64,000 bases of DNA, taken from Siphonodentalium dalli (lineage: Eukaryota; Mollusca; Scaphopoda; Gadilida; Siphonodentaliidae). Position 1 is the stretch's first letter. Each line of letters begins with the position of its first letter. Positions 44,640-54,689 of this stretch are shown one piece after another. A program made the position numbers and the translations under genes. The stretch is from positions 203,754,978 to 203,818,977 of the forward strand of contig CP136066.1 in the NCBI GenBank assembly GCA_032622095.1. The letters are read 5' to 3'. Below the pieces are notes generated by a model. The model was not told where the DNA came from and did not search any database. It was given only the letters and a program-made list of their open reading frames with translations.

Positions 44640-45013
44640 AGAAATACAGAAACTATCTCCGTATCCGTGCAGAGATATATGGTATAGATATGGAAATCAA
44701 CTCCCCATAACAGTGCATAGGTGTGGTAGATTGTCAAACTAAAACCACTGATATATGCACCAGACAAAACACTTCCCATATAAGATTGGCTGTGACAAAC
44801 TTGTCTGGAGTCAGCATGCTATATAAAGGCAAATTATTCAATTTATTAGGACAAATATTTATAGATATTCACAAGTTATTTATTAACTACTGTCAAATAT
44901 AGAGAACATGGAAAAAAATGAACCCCAGTGTATTAATTCTACTTTTATTAACCATTTCATGATGGGAGCTGCGCTGGTACAGCATTAAAGACATGTGCCA
45001 GTGCATTCTGTTA

Positions 45014-45127
45014 TACACACTGAGAGCTTTCCGATGAATGGCAACAAGCCATATTTCCGACTAAATCCTGAAAAATTACCCATAATTTGGCTGTGGTAAG
45101 AAGTCGATAATTTAGGGCATTACTGTA
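45014..45127. mobile_element. TA-foldback right half inside TTAA-E
   Basis: Lies between CATTCTGTTA-TA and TA-TGCGAG, i.e. at a TA of the core stem. It starts CACACTGAGAGCTTTCC and ends GCATTACTG. Confidence 0.85.
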
Positions 45128-45139
45128 TGCGAGTCACCC

Positions 45140-45905
45140 ATAGGGAGTTTCACATATATAAGATAATTCACTGGCTTACAATGTCATGGTAAATATTGTT
45201 AGGCCAATTTATTCACTTATATATGCAAGGCTCCCTATGGGAGACTCGCATATATAAGAGAATTCACTGGCTTACAATGTCATGGTAAATATTGTTAGGC
45301 CAATTTATTCTCTTATATATGCAAGGCTCCCTATGGGAGACTCGCATATATAAGAGAATTCACTGGCTTGCAATGTCATGGTAAATATTGTTAGGTCAAT
45401 TTATTCTCTTATATATGCAAGGCTCCCTATGGGAGACTCGCATATATAAGAGAATTCACTGGCTTACAATGTCATGGTAAATATTGTTATGCCAATTTAT
45501 TCTCTTATATATGCAAGGCTCCCTATGGGAGACTCGCATATATAAGAGAATTCACTGGCTTGCAATGTCATGGTAAATATTGTTAGGCCAATTTATTCTC
45601 TTATATATGCAAGGCTCCCTATGGGAGACCCGCATATATAAGAGAATTCACTGGCTTGCAATGTCATGGTAAATATTGTTAGGCCAATTTATTCTCTTAT
45701 ATATGCAAGGCTCCCTATGGGAGACTCGCATATATAAGAGAATTCACTGGCTTGCAATGTCATGGTAAATATTGTTAGGCCAATTTATTCTCTTATATAT
45801 GCAAGGCTCCCTATGGGAGACTCGCATATATAAGAGAATTCACTGGCTTGCAATGTCATGGTAAATATTGTTAGGCCAATGTATCCTCTTATATATGGGA
45901 GACTC
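45140..45905. repeat. 96-bp tandem array of core hairpins, about eight units
   Basis: GCAAGGCTCCCTATGGGAG starts at 45225, 45321, 45417, 45513, 45609, 45705 and 45801, exactly 96 bp apart. Each unit is one core hairpin plus the E spacer (TGTCATGGTAAATATTGTTA). The units differ at only a few sites, so the expansion is recent. Confidence 0.96.
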
Positions 45906-46019
45906 GCATATATGAGGATGAATTGGCACAGGGTTTTTGCAAAATTTCAGGAAGCTCCAGTCATGGAAGGGTTAAACAATTCTGATGACAGGCAGACGCA
46001 CATCATTATGATTCCCATA

Positions 46020-48167
46020 TTAACCCTTTCTTTACTGAATGGATTCTCCCATTCTTCATTTGGAGGGATGTTAAGGATATATGAGTAGACGACAGCCAGA
46101 CAAAATGACAATACAAGCGTAGAAGAATTCTATGGGAAATGTTTAGATTATAAATAAGTTCAACACACTTATTATCGGAACATTTCCTAAGGAAACTACC
46201 AGTCAATGAGAATTTATTAACTACTAGTCAATGAGAATTTATTAACTACTAGTCTATGAGAATTTATTAACTACTAGTCAATGAGAATTTATTAACTACT
46301 AGTCTATGAGAATTTATTAACTACTAGTCAATGAGAATTTATTAACTACTAGTCAATGAGAATTTATTAACTACCAGTCAATGAGAATTTATTAACTACT
46401 AGTCAATGAGAATTTATTAACTACTAGTCTATGAGAATTTATTAACTACTAGTCAATGAGAATTTATTAACTACTAGTCTATGAGAATTTATTAACTACT
46501 AGTCAATGAGAATTTATTAACTACTAGTCTATGAGAATTTATTAACTACTAGTCAATGAGAATTTATTAACTACTAGTCTATGAGAATTATTAACTACTA
46601 GTCTATGAGAATTTATTAACTACTAGTCAATGAGAATTTATTAACTACTAGTCAATGAGAATTTATTAACTACTAGTCTATGAGAATTTATTAACTACTA
46701 GTCAATGAGAATTTATTAACTACTAGTCTATGAGAATTTATTAACTACTAGTCAATGAGAATTTATTAACTACTAGTCTATGAGAATTTATTAACTACTA
46801 GTCTATGAGAATTTATTAACTACTAGTCAATGAGAATTTATTAACTACTAGTCTATGAGAATTTATTAACTACTAGTCAATGAGAATTTATTAACTACTA
46901 GTCTATGAGAATTTATTAACTACTAGTCTATGAGAATTTATTAACTACTAGTCAATGAGAATTTATTAACTACTAGTCAATGAGAATTTATTAACTACTA
47001 GTCAATGAGAATTTATTAACTACTAGTCAATGAGAAATTATTAACTACTAGTCAATGAGAATTTATTAACTACTAGTCAGTGAGAATTTATTAACTACTA
47101 GTCAATGAGAATTTATTAACTACTAGTCAATGAGAATTTATTAACTACTAGTCAATGAGAATTTATTAACTACTAGTCAATGAGAATTTATTAACTACTA
47201 GTCAATGAGAATTTATTAACTACTAGTCAATAAGAATTTATTAACTACTAGTCAATGAGAAATTATTAACTACTAGTCAATGAGAAATTATTAAATACCA
47301 GTCAATGAGAATTTATTAACTACTAGTCAATGAGAAATTATTAACTACTAGTCAATGAGAATTTATTAACTACTAGTCAATGAGAATTTATTAACTACCA
47401 GTCAATGAGAAATTATTAACTACCAGTCAATGAGAATTTATTAACTACCAGTCAATGAGAATTTATTAACTACCAGTCAATGAGAATTTATTAACTACTA
47501 GTCAATGAGAATTTATGAGAATTTATTAACTACCAGTCAATGAGAATTTATTAACTACTAGTCAATGAGAATTTATTAACTACCAGTCAATGAGAATTTA
47601 TTAACTACCAGTCAATGAGAATTTATTAACTACCAGTCAATGAGAATTTATTAACTACCAGTCAATGAGAATTTATTAACTACTAGTCAATGAGAATTTA
47701 TTAACTACCAGTCAATGAGAATTTATTAACTACTAGTCAATGAGAATTTATTAACTACTAGTCAATGAGAATTTATTAACTACTAGTCAATGAGAATTTA
47801 TTAACTACCAGTCAATGAGAATTTATTAACTACTAGTCAATGAGAAATTATTAACTACCAGTCAATGAGAATTTATTAACTACCAGTCAATGAGAATTTA
47901 TTAACTACTAGTCAATGAGAATTGATTAACTACCAGTCAATGAGAATTTATTAACTACTAGTCAATGAGAATTTATTAACTACTAGTCAATGAGAATTTA
48001 TTAACTACTAGTCAATGAGAATTTATTAACTACCAGTCAATGAGAATTTATTAACTACTAGTCAATGAGTATTTATTAACTACCAGTCAATGAGAATTTA
48101 TTAACTACTAGTCAATGAGAATTTATTAACTACTAGTCAATGAGTATTTAGTAAAGAAAGGGTTTAA
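46020..48167 (+). mobile_element. TTAA-G element enlarged by a 25-bp array
   Basis: TTAA at 46020 and 48164. The left part is typical: CCCTTTCTTTACTGAATGGA, TTTGGAGGGATGTTAAGG, GACGACAGCCAGAC, GGGAAATGTTTAGATTATAA and complement. The right end AGTATTTAGTAAAGAAAGGG is also typical. The unit just before that end has been amplified to about 1.95 kb. Confidence 0.88.
46195..48150. repeat. 25-bp tandem array, about 78 copies
   Basis: Unit ACTACTAGTCAATGAGAATT plus TATTA. Variants TAGTCTA, CCAGTCAA and GAGAAATTA are clustered by region. Frequent in-frame stops (TAA) exclude coding. Confidence 0.97.
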
Positions 48168-48656
48168 CCCTTTCAGTGCCAGGGGCCAATCTCATCGGCC
48201 CTAATTTACGGTCTGTAAAATCGTCCCTAAATTTTTTTTTGAAATTTAATTTTTTTTTTTTTTTTTATAGATTTTTTGGGTTAAATTTTGTTTGGGTAAG
48301 CTTAAGCATGCTATAGCGAATTTAAAAACAAACTGAATAAAACCTTAGGGGCATGTTATAACTCAAAACTATCACCAAGTATTCATAGTAATAATTTTGA
48401 TGCCCAGGTAAAACGTAAGATTCCCTGGCACTAAACCTACAAAATAAGTCTGTTAAAGGATTATATCCTCATGAAACAACAAAACTCTATCGGAAAGCCA
48501 CAATGATCCAAGTCCCATAAAAATCGCGTAATAAATAAGCCGAGAAATAAATAAATAATACCACCACCGGTTGTCGGATATCTCCGTCGCAAAACCTCGC
48601 ATGACGTCAAGCGAGGTAAACTAATTAAAAACAGGGAATCTGAGTCGGAGTTAATT

Positions 48657-48884
48657 ATGTCTACCTATATGGCGATGGAAAATCCGGAATCGACATCAGC
48701 GCTGAGTGTAATGGAATTACTGCGGGGCATATCAATAGCATTGTGTACACATGGTGAATTGTCATCGCGCAGTGAGTTATCTTCACTTGTGATTTGTCTT
48801 AAGTGCTGTTTGGAAAGTTACGGTATTGTTTTGACAAAAAATATGGAGGGACGATTGAGCGGGGTAGATAACACTTTCGTATAA
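48657..48884 (+). CDS. unidentified 75-codon frame in the TTAA insert
   Basis: Starts MSTYMAMENPESTSAL, continues with a leucine- and cysteine-containing middle (SLVICLKCCLESYG) and ends GVDNTFV. No low complexity. No domain recognised, no known homologue and no supporting splice sites. It may be a real small protein, an exon piece or chance. Confidence 0.3.
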   Translation: MSTYMAMENPESTSALSVMELLRGISIALCTHGELSSRSELSSLVICLKCCLESYGIVLTKNMEGRLSGVDNTFV

Positions 48885-48909
48885 AGCTTATAAAAACACG
48901 AGCCGGCAT

Positions 48910-49143
48910 GTGAACTTTATTCGGGTGCGTGTTCGCGATGTTGTTTTACTTTTCCGTATATATGCCCCGAGTGTCCCGTATTTACAATCATTCATTCATT
49001 CTAGTGACTCTCAGTTAGGCATATGCTGTATTCATTTCCAAACGATGTTCGTTTACGTGATATTTGGCGGGATTTCTGTGGGAAACCCGTTGAGCAAAAT
49101 CAGAAACCGATTACATATACCAAATAAAGAGCGTTTAATTTGA
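48910..49143 (+). CDS. unidentified 77-codon frame in the TTAA insert
   Basis: MNFIRVRVRDVVLLFRIYAP and MFVYVIFGGISVGN give it hydrophobic stretches. It follows the frame at 48657 by 25 bp. A TATAAAA lies between them (about 48890). No domain recognised. Confidence 0.2.
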   Translation: MNFIRVRVRDVVLLFRIYAPSVPYLQSFIHSSDSQLGICCIHFQTMFVYVIFGGISVGNPLSKIRNRLHIPNKERLI

Positions 49144-49507
49144 CGAGTCAGTCATGGTTACGAATACATACAATTGCAGTTAAAGTGGGGAGTATGTTGA
49201 TGAATAATTCACGATGACAACTATTCTAAGTCGATTCCCCATTTCCTTCACCATGGCTCAATAAAGAGCGTTCCACGTTAAGAGTTTTCCTAATATGGTA
49301 CGAATAAAAAGAGTTTAATAAAGCGGAAATTGCTATGACAATGATGGAAGGATATATAAAGCATGCATATCGGAAGTTCATGTACATGTATTGACCTGTA
49401 TTGTTGTAATCAGCAAACAATCACTAGAACAACTGTTCTAAGTCGAGTCCCTTTACCTTGATGCAATAAAGAGCGTTCACTATTACGATATATTGCGAAT
49501 AAAGAGC
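49123..49507. repeat. AATAAAGAGCG motif cluster within a diverged duplication
   Basis: AATAAAGAGCG occurs at 49123, 49260 and 49465, with a variant (AATAAAGAGCA) at 49498 and an inverted copy CGCTCTTTATT at 49959. The second and third lie in a unit of about 205 bp that begins ACTATTCTAAGTCGA/ACTGTTCTAAGTCGA. Confidence 0.65.
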
Positions 49508-50375
49508 ACTTGAATATGTGATTCCATATTAAACCGGATTATTATCCCTCCTTCAAAAGGTGTTATATATGATTGGATGTTTAAACGAACCACGGCGAAC
49601 ATTTATATATTTTATAACCCTATTGTTATGCGTAATTGACACATAGAGGTCGATTTATGACCTGGATATTCAATAGACCGCATTGCTAGAGTGCTAATTT
49701 TATAGGCCAATAACCATGCATAGATGCAGTGAATTTCCATCAGTGACAGTCGGCTAGATTGTTATGGGGTGGGGGAAGCAATATTCCGAAATATATATAA
49801 ACACCATATTGCCCAAATATATACATGATTCATAACCAAGGAAAAATGAACTTATCATATCATATTGGCAATGAATGAATTGATTATAATTGATTAAATC
49901 CGACAGCAATAAACCAATTTTGTGTTGTTTTACCGCGTTACGATAAATTAAAACGAAACGCTCTTTATTGACACACGACTAATGGCATCTGGAAATTGGA
50001 ATGTTTACGAGATGATAATTGCCTAATAACTGAGCAAGTCTTCGCGTATATATGCAATCTTGATATGCATATATAATATAACTTGGACTATTCCGGTGAC
50101 GAAAAAATATATATAAACAAGAGCACGCGTTTATATAGATAAATGCGCGCAAAACTGAATAATATACGGGCATGGCTTTATAGTAACAACACATCGCGAT
50201 ACATATAATAATAGTAATAATAACACGATAAAGACATTTAATTACGAGAAAGGCGATGTTTTCGGCGAAGTTTTGCATTTGCAGTGTGATAACGCGACAT
50301 CTTAAAAGGCCGCGATCGACTACATGCAAACTTAAAATACCGCCGTCGCGTATCTATGCGTTGTCAATGAGTTAC

Positions 50376-50445
50376 CACGTGATCGATCACGTGCTATGCT
50401 TCTGTTTACATGTGACAATCACGTGATCGGGCTGATGATCACGTG
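50376..50445. promoter_or_regulatory. cluster of four CACGTG sites
   Basis: CACGTG at 50376, 50388, 50420 and 50440, each directly next to GATC. The first two form the perfect 18-bp palindrome CACGTGATCGATCACGTG. CACGTG is the classic E-box bound by bHLH factors. Binding here is inferred from the motif only. Confidence 0.55.
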
Positions 50446-50777
50446 ACTTCGTCTACAACAAAATCTTCGGCTAACTTCGGATTTTTTTTTAATCGTTATA
50501 AAAATAACGATTGGCGGCCGAATATTAGATTATATGCGCCCAATGGACATTTTATATATATATTATCGGTATATTGAAAGAAAATAATATTGTTTTTTCA
50601 GGACCGTATTCCTTTAAAGATTATAAGAAAAAATTAATTAAAATTGTAAAAAATTGTAAAAAATAACAAATGATGAAAAATTGTTAGGCCAATACATTCT
50701 CTTATATATGCGAGGCGACCTATGGCACAGGGTATATGGGTTGATACAAAAATCGGACCTGGCACTGAAAGGGTTAA

Positions 50778-51235
50778 ATAATTCTGAAGAATCGTAGATG
50801 CCTGAAGTTATGACGCACATATTAAGGATAATATTTTGCAAATAATGGACCAAATTTCAGCTCACTCCACAAGACAGTATGAAGAGTGTCACAGGGTTCA
50901 ATACAATTATATTAATCAGCCAGTCATTGCATGCATTCTGTCAGTAGAACATGCAATGCACATAGATCTTTCACAGGACGTGAAATTATAGCATGTGTGT
51001 TGTTCGGCATCTGACACTTCTATAGGCCCAGAGATGCATCAAACACGTCACTGATTGCTTATAATTACACCAAAGAAACTCTATTTTCATCCGATTCGCA
51101 ATATGTGTAGAAAATTTATTGGTAGAATTTGACAATGACCGAGCGAAAGTTAAGAGAATAAACACACTTCAATTGCTACTTGTGACATGCATACGAAAGA
51201 ATCTTATAATTAAAATTATCACACTTAAAGGGACA
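50778..51235. other. no supported feature
   Basis: Unique sequence between two mobile elements. Confidence 0.5.
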
Positions 51236-51464
51236 CACAGTAATGCCCTAAATAATCGACTCCTTAACCACAACATAATTATGGGTAACTTTTCAGAATT
51301 TGTCAGAAATACGGCTTGTTGCATTCATCGGAAAGCTCTCACTGAGAGCTTTCCACTGAGAGCTTTCCAATGAATGGCAACAAGCCATATTTCCGACTAA
51401 ATCCTGAAAAATTACCCATAATTCTGCTGTGGTTAAGGAGTCGATTATTTAGAGCATTACTGTA
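51236..51464. mobile_element. TA-foldback element with expanded tip
   Basis: ACTGAGAGCTTTCC is repeated at the hairpin centre. The left end is CACAG instead of TACAG, and the left arm has several small deletions. Confidence 0.87.
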
Positions 51465-51544
51465 GATAGAATTTGTACATATTTTTAATATTGACGAGAT
51501 TTTGAAACTTAAAAAGATTTTACATGTTGATAAACTATTTAAGA

Positions 51545-51691
51545 AATGAATGTCGATTTGCTTGCGTTCCATAGAGTATGGATGCAAGTTGGTCTGACAT
51601 TTTGTGTGGAACGCGAAAGTATTCCACACATAAAAATGTCAGACCAACTTGCATCCATACTCTATGGAACGCAACAAAATCAACATCCATT
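51545..51691. repeat. 147-bp hairpin
   Basis: Arms of about 66 bp (GCGTTCCATAGAGTATGGAT, GCAAGTTGGTCTGACATTTT and complements) around a loop near ACGCGAAAGTAT. It lies 80 bp from the TA-foldback element. No target duplication was identified. Confidence 0.88.
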
Positions 51692-52080
51692 ACTTATATT
51701 TCCACTCCACTGAGTCAACTGGCAGATTAGAAGAGCATTAGGAGCCCATTCCAACGTTGTTCTCGTGTCGTGATGCAAGTTGCATCTACACTAAAATGGA
51801 TGCAAGTTGGGGTCAGCGTGCGACGTCATGTGACGTAATTTCGACCAACCAACGTCCTGCATTCATGTTCCACAACGCGAATGCATGTTTGAGTGTAAAT
51901 ATTGTTATGTAAACATTAAAGTTACAGTGAAGGTCATTTTACAAAAAAATTGCCAAATGCAATTGCAAATCAAAAGGTTCAGTTGGAAATGTCTGTTTTC
52001 TTGAAAATAATTAATTGCTCTGATGTTTTATTATAAATTTTTTGTAGACCTTCATGTTTTTATCCAAATTGCTCATCTCG
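51692..52080. other. no supported feature
   Basis: GGATGCAAGTTGG near 51798 echoes the hairpin arm at 51579. Otherwise unique. Confidence 0.45.
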
Positions 52081-52330
52081 TTAACCCTTTGAGTGCCAGG
52101 GGCCGATCTGATCATTCCTAAACCTACACAATAAGTCTGTTAAAGAATATAAGAATAAATTATTAAAATTGTAAAAAATTGTAAAAAAAAACAAAAACAA
52201 AAAATTGTTAGGCCAATGCATTCTCTTATATATGCGAGGCGACCTATGGTCGACTCGCATATATAAGAGAATGCATTGGCACAGGGTATATGGGTTGATA
52301 CAAAAATCGACCTGGCACTCAAAGGGTTAA
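52081..52330 (+). mobile_element. TTAA-D element, short form
   Basis: TTAA at 52081 and 52327. CCCTTTGAGTGCCAGGGGCC, CCTACACAATAAGTCTG-TTAA-AGAATATAAG, an intact core, GGGTTGATACAAAAATCG, CACTCAAAGGG. It shows the uninterrupted interior TTAA site. Confidence 0.92.
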
Positions 52331-52796
52331 TGATAAAATGGTTGGCACTGTCACATGACATAATCGATCCGAGGATTCGATGGGAGCATAGCGGATTTGA
52401 TGGGGTGCCAATGAGGGTTCAAGCTTTTTGGTACATTTTGCTTTTTTTATTAAAATGTGGTAACTTGCGGTATTTTCAATCTGACAAACATACAACTAGA
52501 TAATTGGTTAAAACAGAAAGAAAATTTTCATAAGTTTGAAATTTCATGCCTCAGGCACAACATTAGTTAGAAATTTAACAACATAAAATTGTTCTCCTTC
52601 CTTGATATTCCAACCAGTAAATACCTCCCTGATGAGTTGTCAGACACAGCAGGTCATGGTACTGTGTCATGGAGCATATTATTGCTAATGAGTAGGGTCT
52701 GTTTAATCCCAGTGCCAGACTTTACAATCCAGGTGGGAAGCGCTGTTTGACAAACTCTCAGCCAGAAAGCAAGTTAATGCACCAAGTGATGGGTGT
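52331..52796. other. no supported feature
   Basis: Unique sequence; the frame at 52276-52503 is largely D-element sequence. Confidence 0.5.
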
Positions 52797-52809
52797 GTCA
52801 ACAGAACAT

Positions 52810-53250
52810 GTTTAATGTTCATAATGCTAGCACGGCCAGACTCACAAGAGGCGTCAACAGTATCATCTTCATTACCCAACTTGATATTTATTTATTCCCT
52901 AATATGGAAGCAGGTTAATGTACCTGTGATGGCATTGTCAACAGAACAAGCCTTTCTATGACTGGAGCTTCCTGAAATTTTGGCGAAAAACCCTGTACCA
53001 ATGCACTCTTTTATATTTGCGAGAGAATGCATTGGCCTAAAAATATTTACCTTGACTTTACCTATGGGAGACTTGCAAATATAAGAGAATGCACTGGCAC
53101 AGGATCTTTAATGCTGCACCAGTGCACTCCTGTCATCAAAGGGTTAATGTTCACATGGTGAATGCTAGCATGGCCAAACTCACAAGAGGCGTCAACAATA
53201 TCAACTTCATAACCCAACTATATATATATTTATTCCCTTTTATATGGATA
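52810..53250. repeat. duplicated flank around a TTAA-E element
   Basis: ACTCACAAGAGGCGTCAACA with surrounding GCTAGCAC/ATGGCCA and TACCCAAC/TATTTATTCCC occurs at 52827-52905 and 53163-53240. The E element lies between the copies. Confidence 0.75.
52946..53147 (+). mobile_element. TTAA-E element
   Basis: The left end is degraded (GCCTTTCTATGACTGGAGC) and the right end GTCATCAAAGGG-TTAA (53144-53147) is intact. The loop of the first hairpin and half of the second are deleted. Confidence 0.78.
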
Positions 53251-53436
53251 ATTTTCTCTAGAGTTCACGGTACATTGAGTCAGAATAAAACATATGCCGT
53301 TTGTTGAACTTATTATCGGATTACGTAAAAAACGTCATTGGCAACGTAAACTTTAATAGAAAATGTCTTCACTAAATTGTACAGTCTACATAAAGCACAC
53401 GTTCGTTCACTTAAACAAAACAATATTGACCTAATT

Positions 53437-53660
53437 TTCAGTATATTACAAGCTACAATCTTCAGAGTGTGCAATATACATAGAACAAGACCGTTGTGTG
53501 AATATGTTAACATTATTGCATGCTTTTGTCATGTCGCGATGAAAAACTCGAAATACAGTTCTCGTTTTACCATCGTGTCACAACAAACTCGTGCAATAAC
53601 GTTAACCAGTTCACATAGTTGTGTCATTCTATCTATTTATATGTTGCCTGCACTGCATCT
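53437..53660 (-). repeat. possible tRNA-derived SINE, copy 2
   Basis: Matches 22045-22255 over AAGCTACAATCTTCAGAGTG, the TCACAACAAACTCGTGCA block and TCGTTCTATCT/TCATTCTATCT. The B-box-like stretch is more decayed here. Confidence 0.4.
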
Positions 53661-53687
53661 TGGAAGAAATGGGATTCCCTGCTTTTT

Positions 53688-53967
53688 ATTTCAGTGCCAA
53701 GTCCGATTTTTGTATCAACCCATATACCCTGTGCCAATGCATTCTCTTATATATGCGAGTCGACCATAGGTCGCCTCGCATATATAAGAGAATGCATTGG
53801 CCTAAAAAAATTCTTTTTACCATTTTTTCTTACATTCTTTAACAATTTTATAATTTTTAATGTGTTAAGCCAATGCATTCTCTTATATATGCGAGGCGAC
53901 CTATGGTCGACTCGCATATATAAGAGAATGCATTGGCACAGGGACGTTCTGTTGGGTAAAGGGTTAA
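53688..53967 (-). mobile_element. chimeric element: D left terminus, C right terminus
   Basis: Left: TTTCAGTGCCAAGTCCG, TTGTATCAACCCATATA (D). Right: ACGTTCTGTTGGGTAAAGGG-TTAA (C). In between are two core hairpins separated by the C-type spacer. The switch falls in or next to the first hairpin, which both families share. Confidence 0.88.
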
Positions 53968-54689
53968 GCATATATACATTCACAGCTTGGTCATAGGGAT
54001 GCACGATATTTCGATAATATACCATTTAATCGATATCATTTTAAATACCGATCGAAACCAAATGGATTTTGGATTATTTGATATATCGAGAATGTCAGTA
54101 TCCATTTCAAGTTATCAAATAAAGTTTTTGAATAAGTAAAATTGTCGTATCTATCATTGAAAATTAATACGGCTTGTAACGAATCCTGCAAAAGGAAATA
54201 TAATCCGTGTAGAGCTGTTTAATGAGACACTTAGTTTGCCAGTTTACTGTGTACCTAATTAAGGGAGTATGCCATGGGGTTTCATTCATAGCTTGCTATA
54301 GTCAGTCATGTTGTCGCTATTGTATATAGGATCCCGGGAATAAAACAAAGCGAATCAAGTTGGTCAGGATTCAGAGGCTGGTGTTAACTGAATTTGACTG
54401 GCTTTTATGCACCTCATGTGAATATAAGCTCCACACACCGAAATACGGCTTAAAACAACAAAATACAAAGGTGGCTTTGAGTATAATAGCACTGAAGTGG
54501 GAGTGACATGAAACAAATCAATATAAAAGGCCGCTCGGCCAAAGTGTCCCACGAACCGGTGGCTTCATTTGGAGCGGAGGCTTTGTAGAAGTATACTATA
54601 TGGATAAGACACTTATGCATTGTCTCATTACTGACATGCATACAAATAACCAAATCTTAAAAAAACTCTTAAAGTAAAAATATAACCTC
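53968..54689. other. no supported feature
   Basis: Short frames on the minus strand at 54364-54653 are unrecognised. No shared repeat found. Confidence 0.45.

Larger units (their letters stand above)
44948..45975 (-). mobile_element. TTAA-E element enlarged by a tandem array and a nested element
   Basis: TTAA at 44948 and 45972. Left end CCATTTCATGATGGGAGC, with a TA-foldback half inserted in the first hairpin. The second hairpin and spacer are amplified into a 96-bp array. The right end is AGCTCCAGTCATGGAAGGG. It is about four times the usual E length. Confidence 0.88.
48457..50613. mobile_element. 2157-bp TTAA-flanked insert of unknown family
   Basis: Bounded by TTAA (48453-48456 and 50614-50617) at a site that is a single TTAA in other D copies. 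The left end AGGATTATATCCTCATGAAA and the complement of the right end, AGGAATACGGTCCTGAAAAA, look like imperfect inverted repeats; both contain AGGA-N5/6-TCCT. The interior is richer in CpG than its surroundings. It holds short reading frames but no transposase. Confidence 0.78.
48164..50777 (+). mobile_element. TTAA-D element split by a 2.16-kb TTAA insert
   Basis: Left part 48164-48456: CCCTTTCAGTGCCAGGGGCC, CTTAGGGGCATGTTATAACT and CCTACAAAATAAGTCTG, matching 58338-58600. Right part 50614-50777: AAAGATTATAAGAAAAAATT, a damaged core (one stem half lost), GGGTTGATACAAAAATCGGA, CACTGAAAGGG. It shares TTAA 48164-48167 with the G element before it. Confidence 0.88.

Noticed and set aside
45140-48150. 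CRISPR array
   Set aside because: Contiguous tandem units with no unique spacers, in a eukaryotic setting without cas genes.
46020-50777. Autonomous piggyBac transposon in the TTAA train
   Set aside because: No frame approaches transposase length and no DDE-type catalytic region was seen; the size comes from arrays and a nested insert.
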